Shown here one piece after another: positions 44,721 through 56,570 of a stretch of 64,000 bases of DNA. Every line of letters begins with the position of its first letter. The first letter of the stretch is position 1. Where the stretch lies: the NCBI RefSeq assembly GCF_000005505.3, contig NC_016132.3:23860501-23924500 (forward strand). The letters are read 5' to 3'. The stretch is from Brachypodium distachyon (taxonomy: Eukaryota > Streptophyta > Magnoliopsida > Poales > Poaceae). The notes under the pieces are model-generated. The model was not told the origin of the DNA. It was given only the letters and a program-made list of their open reading frames with translations, and made no database searches. A program made the position numbers and the translations under genes.

Positions 44721-44922
44721 ATTCCGAGCAGTATCAGACAACGCACGGCAGGGGCAGCTAGCGCAATCCAAAACCACAAGTGCAAGACTGTGCAAGTGCC
44801 CAAGCAAGCGCGTTCAATTCAACTCGGGCGACACACACTTTTCTCCTCCAGCTCCTCCCGTTTAATTTGGTCCAAGATTTATCTTCGATTGACCAAGACA
44901 CCTTTCCGGAAGAAAAAAAATT

Positions 44923-45703
44923 GAGTAAAATGCACCGGAAATTCCTATTCTTTCGTGAAGGTGTCAAGTAAGTTCCTAATCTTTCAAAATGCACATTTGG
45001 GTCCTATTATTTGTTAAGTGGTTCATCTCAGGTCCCTCGGCTGTATGCGCAGCTCTGGCCGCATGACGTGGCTGACACGTAGGTTTTGGGCCCACACGTC
45101 AGGCAATGACGTGGCGTTGCCATCTTATAGAAACCCCCCCGCACGTTTCTTTCTCTCATTTCCGCGGCCCGCTGACGGTGGCAGCGGGGGCTCCGGCTCC
45201 GCGCAGGATCTGTCAGCGAGCGCGGACGGACGCGGCGAGCGAAGACGCGACCTCCTCGAGCCTCTCCAACAGCTCGGCGAGTTCCTCCTCAGGTGTCGCC
45301 GTCTCCACCGTCTCCGCCACGTGAACCTCAGCCTCCTCCTCCGCCCTCGCGATGACGGCGGCGAGCAGGAGGAAGAAGATTAGGGCGGCAAGGGCACGGT
45401 GGGCCATGGCTGTCAGTGAGCAACCCTCCTCTACGGTACCGAGGAACAAGAGGAGAACGTCAGCGGGCCGTGAAAATGAGAGGGAGAAACGTGCGGGGTT
45501 TTTTTTGTAAGACGGCAACGCCACGTCGTCACGTGACGTGTGAGCCCAAAGCCTACGTGCCACGTCATGCAATCAGAGCTGCGTATACAGCCGAGGGATC
45601 TGAGATGAACCACGTAACAAACAATTAGGACCTAAATGTGCATTTTGAAAGACTAGAGATCTACTTGACACCTTCACGGATAGGACCTCGGGTGCATGTT
45701 AAT
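44923..45703. mobile_element. Pack-MULE-like element with ~250-bp TIRs
   Basis: The left arm (44923 to about 45178) and the complement of the right arm (about 45460 to 45703) match over ~240 bases. Blocks include GTGAAGGTGTCAAGTA, CTTTCAAAATGCACATTT, GGTCCTAAT, GTGGTTCATCTCAG, CCCTCGGCTGTAT and GACGTGGCGTTGCC. Outer flanks AAAAAAAATT and AATAAAAATT could be a diverged 9-10-bp target duplication, as in Mutator-like elements. The ~280-bp interior carries a small minus-strand gene with a signal peptide. No transposase is present. Confidence 0.78.
45213..45407 (-). CDS. Small secreted-type peptide carried in TIR element
   Basis: 64-residue ORF on the minus strand. The N-terminus MAHRALAALIFFLLLAAVIA is a textbook signal peptide (n-region with Arg, hydrophobic core, A-x-A-like site IARA|EE). 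The mature part is very acidic (EEEAEVHVAETVET) and then forms an amphipathic Glu/Leu helix (ELAELLERLEEVASSL). No family recognised. It occupies almost the whole interior between the terminal inverted repeats, so it is either a captured 5' exon of a host gene with a fortuitous stop or a complete small gene. The promoter would have to lie in the right TIR. Intact frame and clean signal peptide suggest it has not decayed. Confidence 0.5.
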   Translation of the reverse strand: MAHRALAALIFFLLLAAVIARAEEEAEVHVAETVETATPEEELAELLERLEEVASSLAASVRAR

Positions 45704-47085
45704 AATAAAAATTATCCATTCCAACTCTTTTCATCTTCCCGTCTTCGGCCGGGGCTGGATCCGGAATAGTAGTAGTACAAGCCGCCGCATGCGCTGGGTC
45801 AACACCGATGAAGCTTAAGCACGTTCTTCAGGGTGAATTTATCAGTCATGAGCCAAACCAAATACAATTGGCACCATTTCCTCCTAGCTTCCATGCTCGC
45901 GCGCTAAACAAATTTCTCTACGATTCCCGAATTCGTACCAACCAAACATTGTTATATAGACACCAAAAGTTAAAGCTTTTCTTCTGCATCGTTGTCACGG
46001 GTTAGACATCAAACGGCATGTAAACTCCTCAGAATAAGAGGAACACATATATCCCTTGCATCCAGCTAGAGATTATGGGGACGTGTAGCTGAGTTCCGAA
46101 CCCCATCCTCAGAGTCAGACGCGCGCACGCGGCTCCCAACCCATCCTGCCACGGCGGACATCGCTGTCACTCTGTCCTGCGTGCGTGTGGCATCGATCGA
46201 GCTGGTGTCAAGTTTGCTTCACACCTTGAGCTGGTGGCAGCTGAAGCGCACCTTAAATTGGGGATGACACATGGTAGCTGGTGCCTTTTGGACGTATTTT
46301 TCGATTATGTATGTATGTATGTATCCAAGATAAGACGTACGCGAGCAGCAGAGGAAAAACGTACGTCAGGCTAACCGAACCTCACATGCGCAACAAACAA
46401 ACGTTACTTCATGATGACTGGAAAATAGACAAGAGTCGTACGTATGTATGTTGGCATTACATCTTCTTTTTGTAACGCTGAGCCATGGAACAGCGGTTGA
46501 ACCAGCTAGCGGTAGAAAAGTGTAGTAGTAGGACAGTACAACTGACAACGGGCTTAATTTGTCAATGTTACATGCATACCTAGCTCTGTTTTGTCTTAAT
46601 TTGTTGCAGGCTTGCAGCACTATATCGTTACAATACTGACCGTATTGCAATGCGTCCGGGGACTTGCCTAAATTTTTACCGCGGATTACACAACTAATGC
46701 TGCGCTGAATTTTACCCATGCATCACTGAAGATCTCAATCTTCATGACAGACCCTCTATCTAGAAACAAAAATTCTTCATAACATACTGTCACACTCAAT
46801 GGACTTCTTCCCCCGGTTTCGAATTGGACGCATGGAACTTGATTTGTCCACACTCTGATCGAGCTCACTAATTCATTCTCGCCTCTCAGCAAACACTCAT
46901 GAAGGAAACTCCCGGTTTACCCCTGAGGTTTGAATATCCCTCCTAGTCTACTTACGTTCTTGAACCACCAGTAAGATAGGTAGGAGGAGTAGTACACGAC
47001 CACTCGGCCCCTCCCTGGGCTGGCCCGTCCCCCACATGCGCCACTCGTGCGATGACGTCTTCATCCCACCGCCCCCCCGGTTTGC
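45704..47085. other. Intergenic/promoter region upstream of PPDK
   Basis: No gene recognised. A GTAT tetramer repeat lies at about 46307-46326. The last few hundred bases are the presumed PPDK promoter. Confidence 0.5.
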
Positions 47086-47093
47086 TATAAATA
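47086..47093 (+). promoter_or_regulatory. TATA box of PPDK (cytosolic-type promoter)
   Basis: TATAAATA, 126 bases before the ATG at 47212, in the context GCTATAAATAGACTCC. It fits a transcript starting at about 47115-47125 with a ~90-base leader, as expected for a cytosolic-type PPDK mRNA. Confidence 0.75.
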
Positions 47094-47211
47094 GACTCCG
47101 GCTAGCTTCCCTCCATGAGCATCCAAGATCGAAGCTCATCAGCAAAGCTACTTGTACCGTGTTATTCGTTGCCACTGGTCTCTCCGTAGCTTAATTCGCA
47201 TTGCAGTACTA

Positions 47212-50200
47212 ATGGCTCCTGCTCAATGCGCGCGCGTGCAGCGGGTGTTCCACTTCGGCAAGGGCAAGAGCGATGGCAACAAGGCCATGAAGGATCTGGT
47301 ACGTATAATTCACAAATCCAATTCCATCCATCAATCTTGTTGATTCATCATCATAAGCTCAATTAACTGCCATCATTTTGCTGATCATAATATGCGCGCT
47401 TGACGTGCAGCTGGGTGGGAAGGGCGCGAACTTGGCGGAGATGGCGAGCATCGGGCTGTCGGTGCCGCCGGGGTTCACGGTGTCGACGGAGGCGTGCGAG
47501 CAGTACCAGGCGGCGGGGAGGGCGCTGCCGCCGGGGCTGTGGGAGGAGACCCTGGAGGGTCTCCGCTGGGTGGAGGAGTACATGGGCGCACGCCTCGGCG
47601 ACCCCAAGCGCCCGCTCCTGCTCTCCGTCCGCTCCGGCGCCGCCGTGTCCATGCCCGGGATGATGGACACCGTGCTCAACCTGGGCCTCAACGACGACGT
47701 GGCCGCCGGGCTCGCCGCCAAGAGCGGCGAACGCTTCGCCTACGACTCCTACCGCCGCTTCCTCGACATGTTCGGCAACGTCGTGAGTACATATGCATAC
47801 ACTATTCCTCCGTTTCATGATTTGTCGTGATTTTAGTTGTTACTCTAGAAAATAGTACACACATGCTAGAGCTGCATACCGGTTGACTTGGCAGATCGGA
47901 AACTGACTGGCTGGCTAAGTTAAGCTAATTGCTCTCGCCCGCGAGCTTGCTTGTCCTACGGGGCTTCGTGATTTGCGTGCACCGGCAGCCCGTTGTGCGC
48001 TGCGAGAGCGACGCACGTTTGGTTTGACGTACATGGGGGTGGGTTCCGTCGCCGAGACGGCGGGTGTTGGAATTTTTTCTTTCCTTTGAAAAAGAAGAGG
48101 TGTTGGGTTTTTGTCTGCTTGCGATGGGAGTCCTTGGGGTGCCCGCAACGTTCGGCAGGTGCCCAGTGGACAGTGGTACAGTTTACTTAATTAACTGGTA
48201 AAAATGATTATTGGACTATGGAGAGGTTTCACCAAAATTTGCAAAGTTGGTTTGTCCTGCAGTTCTAGAATGAAACAAAGTTCAGTTTTTAGATGTTTTC
48301 GTCCCCAACTCGTCCGTCCTAATAAAGGTAATTCAGCATGACAATTTTCAATTGACTGGCGAGGTTTACAAGTTTCTGGCGAATGCTGCCCGTCCTCACG
48401 TTATTTCAAATTATGTAATTGTATGTATATAGGCATAAGTTCAAGTTAAGAAGAAAAAAAGGATTATGTGAAACTTTATTTTCTTCCTCAAGGATGTGAA
48501 GCCTAAAAAGACACGAGTTTTTTTTTCTGGTCTTGCTATTGAGAATTCGCCTGTTTTTTAGTTATATAAATCAGTCGATATATTAGCCATCAGATTTTAA
48601 TCCAACGATAGCAAGCGGGAGATGAGAGAATGTGGATGATCCTCAAACCTTAATACAACGGCTTTAAAACGTCGAGATTTAAGGCCCATTTTCTAAAAAT
48701 CAAGTGACATGGAAATAGCCACGCACTTTTCTTTTTGGTTAGGAACATTTGACTGATAACTTTTTTTGTGAGATGAGATAATTGGACAAGAATAGAGAAG
48801 AAAACAAGGTTCAAACATTCTACTCCCTCCGTCCCAAAATAACTGACGTGGATTTGTATAATCCACGTCAGTTATTTTGGAACGGAGAGAGTAGTATTTC
48901 CAGAATCCAGATTCGTAAAAAAACATTCAGTCAAAATATCAAAGATATACCTTGACAACGTTTTGCCTTTTTTGTTTCCTTCTCTCCCTTTTCGGACCTC
49001 CCGGGGCTCGTTTGCATACAGTTCTCGTTCTTTCTAATGGAACGACGGAATTGACCGTAGGGTCCAACCGTTCAAGTCCTGAAGTGAAATCCCAAGGGTG
49101 AAGTTTGTAGCTTCGCATCGGTTCCGGTCTGTCACATGTCGCACTGGTGTGGCCGGTGCCTGAAGTCGAACCAGTAGTCCAGTACCCATCTTCTATCTCT
49201 GTCTCAATGGACAACGGCGCAAGCGCAATGCCCACCCACGACTCCATGTCACAAATGAGCGCGGAGGGCCCCTGGAGGCGGCGGCGCCCGCGCGGAGGAG
49301 GCCATGCCGCGCCTGTGCTCCTCATGGAGGCTGGAGCTCAACCCAGATGGCTAGATCGGTTTCGAGTGCTCTGGCCGCGACGTCCTGGTAAAAAAGAGGA
49401 AAGAGTAAACCGTTAGGATCAATTAGATTTTATTTTCGCACAACCTACGGGTGTATGACAGCGAATGCTGTGTTGATCGGTCGGTGTTTATCATATTCCC
49501 CTCACTCATTTGCCCGGAATAATATGCAGTTTTTTGTTTGACGAAAAAAAGTACTACTCTCTTGGATCCATATTACTTGTCGCAGGTACATGCCTATCTA
49601 GACAAAGCTGCGACAAGTAATATGCATCGGAGTGATCAACTGAATTCGACCTAGTTATTCCGACAATTGGATTTGCATTGCATGTTTTCTCGAAGGGCCA
49701 CAGGCCCAAAATTTTATTAGAGGGGAAAAGAGATAGTACAGGACATACTACAGCCACAGCCTGACTACAACAACAACCCAGAAAAGAAAAGAGATATAGT
49801 ACAGGACATACAAGGGCAGCGAGAGGCCGCCCAGAAGAATTCAGACAACTACAGCCACAGCCTGACTATAACAACAACAGCAACAGCAATGAAAAAACAC
49901 CGACAGCAAGCTCCTCACAGAGCAACAATACACCCAGCAGCTCTCCAAGACTGAAGATCGTCAATTATGAGATCGAAGATGTGGTTTACGGTGCTGGCTT
50001 CATGCTGAAAAATTCTGGAGTTGCGCTCTTTCCAAATTCGCCAGTGCACCAGAATTGTGAAAGTGTCGAAGTCCTTACGAAGGTGCTTGGGCGCATGTTT
50101 TCTTGCCGAGATCCACCAGCCTTCTGGCATTGCATGTTTTGATGTGCGTTCCTCACTACATAGGTTCTTTTGTACCAATAATTGGGTCATTGTTTTGTTG

Positions 50201-53200
50201 ATAGTAACTGGTAGCAAGCATCAAGATCGTTGTTTCTTAGGATCCATAAAAAGAGTTGTTTCTTAGGAGGGTCTTTCCTTTTACCAGGTTATGGACATTC
50301 CTCATGCACTTTTTGAAGAGAAACTTGAAGCCATGAAAGCAACCAAGGGGGTACACAATGACACCGACCTGACTGCTAGTGACCTCAGGGAACTAGTGAG
50401 TCAGTACAAGAATGTCTACGTTGAAGCTAAAGGAGAACAATTTCCATCAGGTTTGTTCAGAAAGTTTCACTCTTTTTTAATATCCGAAGTCAGTATCTCC
50501 AAACTAAACTTGTGTTTTTGCACCCTGTTTATGTGGCTAAAATATTCTTGCTTTTGTCTTGGTATAGATCCGAAGAAGCAACTGCAGTTAGCGGTGTTGG
50601 CTGTTTTCGACTCATGGGACAGCCCAAGAGCGAATAAGTATAGAAGCATTAATCAGATCACCGGACTGAGGGGCACCGCTGTAAATGTGCAGTGCATGGT
50701 GTTTGGCAACATGGGGAACACCTCTGGAACTGGTGTTCTCTTCACTAGGAACCCTAGCACTGGAGAGAAGAAGCTTTATGGCGAGTTCCTTGTAAATGCT
50801 CAGGTACGACACGGTTCTGGTGGCTCCTATTTCCTTCTGAATTCTGGCTGGCATGCTATATGTGCGTGCAAATTGGATGATCAGTATGTTTCCCACTTTC
50901 GTCAAGTTACATTAGGCAAGCATGATCATACAAACTGCGGACATTGCATATATACTCGATGATTGTGCACAATTCAAGAGTTTTTCTTATGCAGGGTGAG
51001 GATGTGGTTGCTGGAATCAGAACCCCAGAAGATCTTGATGCCATGAAGAACCAGATGCCAGAGGCATATGTAGAGCTTGTTGAGAACTGCAAAATATTGG
51101 AGAGCCACTATAAAGATATGATGGTATGTTATTCTAGTTAAATTCATTTTTCCTTCATTCGCTTTTAGTAAGATTTTGTAGTTTACTTTCTGTACTTATG
51201 AGTTATGAAAGAATTAATTTGCCCAAAGACGGGCAGGAAGCTCCAGTGAGGGGGCTGTCACTGTTGTTGTTTTACACAATAGGGATTTTCATCTGTAGTT
51301 GATACTTATCCTGAAATATTATGAAAAATGTAGCTACCTAGTTAGTCTGAGTGAGCATATCTGCATGATCTTTCAACCATATTCAAGCACCATTACAGTT
51401 CTTCAATAACTTGCTCACATGAGTGCTCTTTTATCCTATTCCCGATATGTTTCAGCAACCCAATTAACTTGCTTCCTGCTATTTAAAGTGGTGATTGACT
51501 TGCATTTTAATGTGTAATGCAGGATATTGAATTTACTGTTCAAGAAAATAGGCTATGGATGCTACAGTGCAGAGCAGGAAAGCGTACAGGCAAAGGTGCT
51601 GTGAAGATTGCTGTAGACATGGTTAATGAGGCTCTTGTTGATTGCAGTACAGCAATTAAGATGGTAGAACCAGGTCACCTAGACCAGCTTCTTCATCCAC
51701 AGGTATAGGAATAACATAGCCTACACCTCCAAAGTTGTATAAATTCATACATGTAAGTACATGCATATAATTTGTTAACACCTTTGCTATCCCAAAATGT
51801 TGTATGGTCTCTTATCCATGTTCTGAGATGCATTGACAACTAATGAAGATAGTACAAAGGAGAATCAACTTATAAGGCTATGTTTCCTTACTAGCTCTAT
51901 GTGCACTGCAATTATATCAATTTAGTTTTTTTATCATGTTTCTCAGCCTGATGCCTAGTTCCTTCTCGATAACACTCATTTTTTTTTAATTGGATGAACC
52001 AGTTTGCGAACCCAGGGGCTGCTTCATACAAAGGAAAAGTAATTACCACAGGCTTACCTGCATCACCTGGGGCTGCTGTGGGCCAAATTGTATTTACTGC
52101 AGAAGATGCTGAAGAATGGCATGCCCAAGGGAAATCTGCTATTCTGGTACATACATCTCCTTATCCCCTTTATGGCAAGTGCCAAGCAGTCTCTTTCATT
52201 TATTTATTATGTCATTTTGGGTTGCACTTGTGCGCAGGTGATTTCATCCAATATTTCTGTTAATCATCCTTAGAATATTTATTTGTTTCCTGTTTCATGT
52301 TGGAATAGCTCTTTATAGGTTAGCATATATGAGAAATTTCCATTATTAACAGCTTTCTTTGAATGCACAAGAGAAGCCCTGGATTGTAATTCTTGAGTTA
52401 TTGTATCTTGACCTTTTCTTTTACCTTCATAAATGTGAAGGTGAGGACTGAGACCAGCCCAGAGGATGTTGGTGGCATGCATGCAGCCGCAGGAATTCTT
52501 ACAGCAAGAGGTGGTATGACTTCTCATGCTGCCGTCGTGGCACGTGGTTGGGGCAAATGTTGTGTGTCAGGATGTTCCAGCATCCGTGTAAATGATATTG
52601 AGAAGGTGATTGTAGCTTTCACTGCACATATCTAAGAAATGCTTTCTTACTCACAGCCGCCTCATTTATTCCTTAAAATTAATAATGATGTTATGCTAAC
52701 TATATATTAAACATATTTGTTGTAGAGTTCCTTACTTTGCTATGTCAATATGCACAGGTGGTAACAATTGAAGGCAAGGTGCTCCAAGAAGGTGACTGGA
52801 TATCACTCAATGGATCTACTGGTGAAGTAATCCTTGGCAAACAACCACTTTCCCCACCAGCCCTTAGTGGCGACTTGGAAACTTTCATGGCCTGGGTGGA
52901 TGAAGTTAGGCAACTGAAGGTAAATTTCTAGAAATACCAACTGGAGCAAAAAAATGCCTCAAGTTGAAATTACACAAGCTTCGGTAAAAATATTTATTAT
53001 GTGTATGCTCCTTGCTCCAGGTTATGGCTAATGCCGATACCCCTGAGGATGCATTGACAGCAAGGAAAAATGGGGCAGAAGGAATTGGACTATGTCGGAC
53101 AGAACACATGGTCCGTGTTAACTTACTTAAAATTTTACTCCCTCTGATCCTAAATTTTTGACTCAAATTTGCCCAAATATGGATGTATCTATTCTTAAAA

Positions 53201-55934
53201 AGCGTCTAGATACATGTAATATTTCGACAACAATTTAGGATCAGAGGGAGTACTTCAGTTCTTTTGTTTAATTCAGTTGTTAGAAGTGAACATCATGGAT
53301 CCAAGTCTTTTCTTCAAGACAATTAAAATGTGTCATGTTATTTTTGTATATTTTGCAGTTCTTTGCTTCAGACGAGAGGATTAAGGCTGTGAGGCAGATG
53401 ATTATGGCTCCAAACATTCAACTGAGGCAGAAAGCACTAGATTGTCTTTTGCCTTATCAGAGGTCTGACTTTGAAGGCATTTTCCGTGCTATGGATGGTA
53501 CGTGGAAAATCTCTACATATTGATCATATATATGTTTTACCTTAACGAATCAGGTCCACTACAGTTCAAATAACATGAGCACGCTTGCCTTCTTAAATAA
53601 TAGAAGACGGACCATTGAATGTTAGTTGTAAACACCAAGATTAGGATGCTAAATATATTAATAAAAATTGTGCCTCTAACCTTGCATATTATTTTGCATG
53701 AGTCATGTAGGTTAAGATATAAAATTCTGCCATGACTTGTCCATTCTTTTATAAAAAGGTTTATCTGCAATAATGTGTTCCATGGAAATGGATGTCAACA
53801 TAAACATTTATGATGGACAATCCATACAATATGAGATACAATTGTCCCAGACTATAGTTTCTAAAAGGAAATCCAGAGAATAGTTTTTTCACACAGAACA
53901 GTTTGAGGTTGATTATCAATATTCCCATTTCAGGGCTCCCAGTAACTATTCGGCTATTGGACCCTCCACTTCATGAGTTCCTTCCAGAAGGGCATGTCGA
54001 AGATATTGTTCGTGAGCTATGTTCTGAAACCGGAGCCGCCGAGGACGATGTCCTTGCAAGAATGGAGAAACTTTCAGAAGTAAATCCAATGCTTGGTTTC
54101 CGTGGTTGCAGGTTGGTTTCTTTTGCCTTGCTATTTGTCTAATAATCCAACAGATTGGATTATATCCATTCGTTCAACATAACAAGTTTGTCTGTCTAAT
54201 CTTTTTCATAACTTAACACTATTCATGGTTGAATCATTTATTTGGCTGTTCTCCTTTATGTTCTTGTATATCAGCATGTTTTGCTCATAATATCTGAGTT
54301 CTATTTTCTTTCCTGATGTTGGCGATGCTAATATTTCAGGCTTGGTATATCATACCCTGAATTAACAGAAATGCAAGCCCGAGCCATCTTTGAAGCTGCT
54401 ATAGCCATGACCAACCAGGGTATTCAAGTTTTTCCAGAGATAATGGTTCCTCTTGTTGGAACACCTCAGGTATATCTTCTTTACATGCATATTATCTGGC
54501 TGGTGTAAGCTTGCAAAATTGATGTAATACATAATCCGGGTGGAGAAAGTTGCTTAATATTTTTCATGTGTGTAATTGATATCCTCCTGGACAGTACAAG
54601 TATGAAGTATAAGAAACTGGAAAGGCTTGAAAACTGGGTGATAGCTGAGTGGTGGGAGTGCTGTGGCGTCTCCTTGCTGGTCTGGGTTTAACCCCTGTTG
54701 GGTGGACTAAATCTCGTAGATTTAGCTTGTTGAGAAAATAAGCCAGTTTATCTTGCTGTCTTATTCGTAATAATGTGTCGGGCTTCACCTAGGAATTGGC
54801 CCATTTCATTTTTCTTCAAATGCAAGATTTTGTTATTGTAAATTTTATTCAGCACTTGATTTTTCGTTCAGACAGTTGACATTGACTTTGCCAGGAATTG
54901 GGACATCAAGTTACTCTCATCCGTCAAATTGCTAACAGAGTTTTCACTGACATGGGGAAAGCCATTGACTACAAAGTTGGGACTATGATTGAAATTCCTA
55001 GGGCGGCTCTAGTTGCAGATGAGGTATAAAAACCTGTGATGTAGTTCTATACTTTATAGAAAGTCTTAGAATATAGCTATTGCCATTCAGCATGTGGACT
55101 AAATAGGTAAATAGTACATGCATTGGTTAATACAACTCTCAACATCACCCATTGGTTCGTAAGAGTTTCTCAAGTGCAAAGTATAAGTTTATTGGGTTTA
55201 TCTACACATGTTCCCATTAGTTTAACTTGGCATTGTTGTGTTGGTTCAAATCCATTCACAGATAGCGGAGCAAGCCGAGTTCTTCTCTTTCGGAACAAAC
55301 GACCTCACGCAGATGACGTTTGGTTACAGCAGGGATGATGTGGGGAAGTTCCTCCCCATATATCTGGCTCAGGGTATCCTCCAGCATGATCCTTTTGAGG
55401 TAACCTTGCCGCAACCAGGACTTGCCCACTTCAATTTTGATTAAAACCAATAATTTTATCATTTACACATATGAGCATCTCAGATTTTCTAGGCATTTTG
55501 CTGTTATTCTCTTGACTTATAATACATATGCATAATCTACATTAGCTGTTGGTGAATATGTCAGGTGCTTGATCAGAGAGGAGTTGGAGAGCTGGTAAAG
55601 ATTGCCACAGAGAGGGGCCGCAAAGCAAGGCCTAACTTGAAGGTCGGTATTCAGTGCATCTGCATATAAGTTGTTCTTGGTTCATTTGACTTATCCGTTT
55701 CATGTTTTAAACAGGTGGGCATCTGCGGCGAACATGGTGGAGAGCCTTCTTCCGTTGCTTTTTTCGCAAAGGCTGGGTTGGATTATGTTTCTTGCTCCCC
55801 TTTCAGGTTGGTTACCATATGTTTACATGACTGCAAGGCATTTTTAGCAGTAAAACAACCGTTAACGCTTTCATATGGAACCTCTTTGTAGGGTCCCGAT
55901 CGCTAGGCTAGCTGCAGCTCAGGTGCTCGTCTGA
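47212..55934 (+). CDS. PPDK: Pyruvate, phosphate dikinase
   Basis: Eighteen exons: 47212-47298, 47411-47782, 50288-50450, 50568-50803, 50995-51123, 51523-51702, 52003-52146, 52441-52605, 52758-52919, 53021-53110, 53359-53497, 53934-54111, 54340-54469, 54895-55023, 55262-55399, 55565-55642, 55715-55806, 55892-55934. They join in frame to 884 residues, the usual length without transit peptide. The enzyme interconverts pyruvate + ATP + Pi with PEP + AMP + PPi. The ATP-grasp part has [16 protein letters not shown] (R103). The swivelling domain has [13 protein letters not shown] with catalytic His466 and regulatory Thr464, the target of the PPDK regulatory protein. The PEP/pyruvate domain has GICGEHGG (Cys844). 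The N-terminus ([19 protein letters not shown]) is that of cytosolic PPDK. At the exon 5/6 junction Met replaces the usual Gln. Confidence 0.96.
48821..48894. mobile_element. Hairpin Stowaway-type MITE in PPDK intron 2
   Basis: TACTCCCTCCGTCCCAAAAT at the left and its near-complement at the right end (GGAACGGAGAGAGTA). The interior AACTGACGTGGAT pairs with ATCCACGTCAGTT around a six-base loop. Confidence 0.85.
49552..49635. mobile_element. Degenerate hairpin MITE in PPDK intron 2
   Basis: TACTCTCTTGGATCCATATT at the left; ATTACTTGTCGCAG pairs with CTGCGACAAGTAAT on the right, ending ATCGGAGTG. The central CCTATCTAGAC block is unpaired. Confidence 0.6.
49689..50126 (-). mobile_element. 5'-truncated LINE insertion with 14-bp TSD in PPDK intron 2
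   Basis: Minus-strand frame [20 protein letters not shown], then [20 protein letters not shown], then RAAGCIVAL and a stop is the C-terminal end of the ORF2 protein of grass L1-type LINEs. The 3' UTR follows, with an AATAAAATTTTGGGCC-like end near 49715. The insertion is bounded by a perfect 14-bp duplication GCATTGCATGTTTT (49675-49688 and 50127-50140). Only the last ~440 bases of the LINE are present, the usual result of incomplete target-primed reverse transcription. Confidence 0.9.
53136..53252. mobile_element. Stowaway-type MITE in PPDK intron 10
   Basis: TACTCCCTCTGATCCTAAAT at the left and its complement at the right (TTTAGGATCAGAGGGAGTA), with the core GTCTAGATACATGTAATATT. It starts only 26 bases after the exon 10 donor site (ATG|GTCCGT). 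Confidence 0.9.
54590..54795 (+). mobile_element. Putative tRNA-derived SINE in PPDK intron 13
   Basis: TAGCTGAGTGG (54642-54652) fits the RNA polymerase III A box and GGTTTAACCCC (54685-54695) the B box, about 33 bases apart as in tRNA-derived SINE heads. The unrelated body continues to about 54790. No clear target duplication was found, so the limits are approximate. The A/B boxes make a pol III origin likely. Confidence 0.5.
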
Positions 55935-56570
55935 GGCCCCCTTATTGTCAACCGGATCGCCTGCTGTTGGTGCATCTGGTGAAGATAAATAATACATAGC
56001 CATGGGCTGATGGAAAACTCTGCTTCCTGACGAAAGGCCGTTGTATGTAGTCTCGCGATGCGTATGCGCACGTAAGCCTGAAATGGGTAGTTTTATGCAT
56101 TTCCTGTGAACTGCCATGGTAATGTACCAAACAGCGATAATGGCGAAGAGAAATCAAATAAAAAGTGGCGATTACATATGCTATCAATTCAAGTGATTGC
56201 AGTTCTTTTCATCGTTGGATTCTGTGAGTTGAAACTTAAGTGCAGCACGCTTGGTTTGGCTTCAAGCAATGGTCGTAGAAATTGTTTTCCAAGATTATAA
56301 TTTTTCCGAAACTGCTTTTGCCTCGTCTCATTAAATAAGGAGTTCACACAAGGTTGAAAAAGAAAAAGAATATAAGACAACACAAGCCTACTCTCTTGGG
56401 ATTAAAGTACTCGAATGCTTAGCGTCCGCAAGCGCCCAATTGCGAGCTTTATTCTTGATCTTGATCTCGTTTTCCAACGTGACTTACCAAACAACCTCTA
56501 TATTATTTTTGGATCTAACAGTTGCGTTAGACGCAAACAGAGTAAAGGAAACAACAAAAGCTAATATTGA
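55935..56570. other. PPDK 3' UTR and flank
   Basis: Non-coding sequence after the PPDK stop. An AAATAAAA-like poly(A) signal candidate lies at about 56155. No other feature recognised. Confidence 0.5.

Larger units (their letters stand above)
41141..44922. other. Intergenic DNA with MITEs and GCAACAT-rich stretch
   Basis: Holds a Stowaway-type MITE (41302-41432) and a stretch rich in GCAACAT/TTGCAAC words (about 41440-41720). Also present: an 18-bp tandem repeat with CCCACAGGTTCAATTA (about 42380-42425), a lone MITE end at about 43985, and a short AATCC repeat at 44701-44720. Several AT-rich open frames but no recognised gene. Confidence 0.5.

Noticed and set aside
47363..47820. Long frames on both strands over PPDK exon 2
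   Set aside because: Shadows of the GC-rich exon; only the frame joining exons 1 and 3 matches PPDK.
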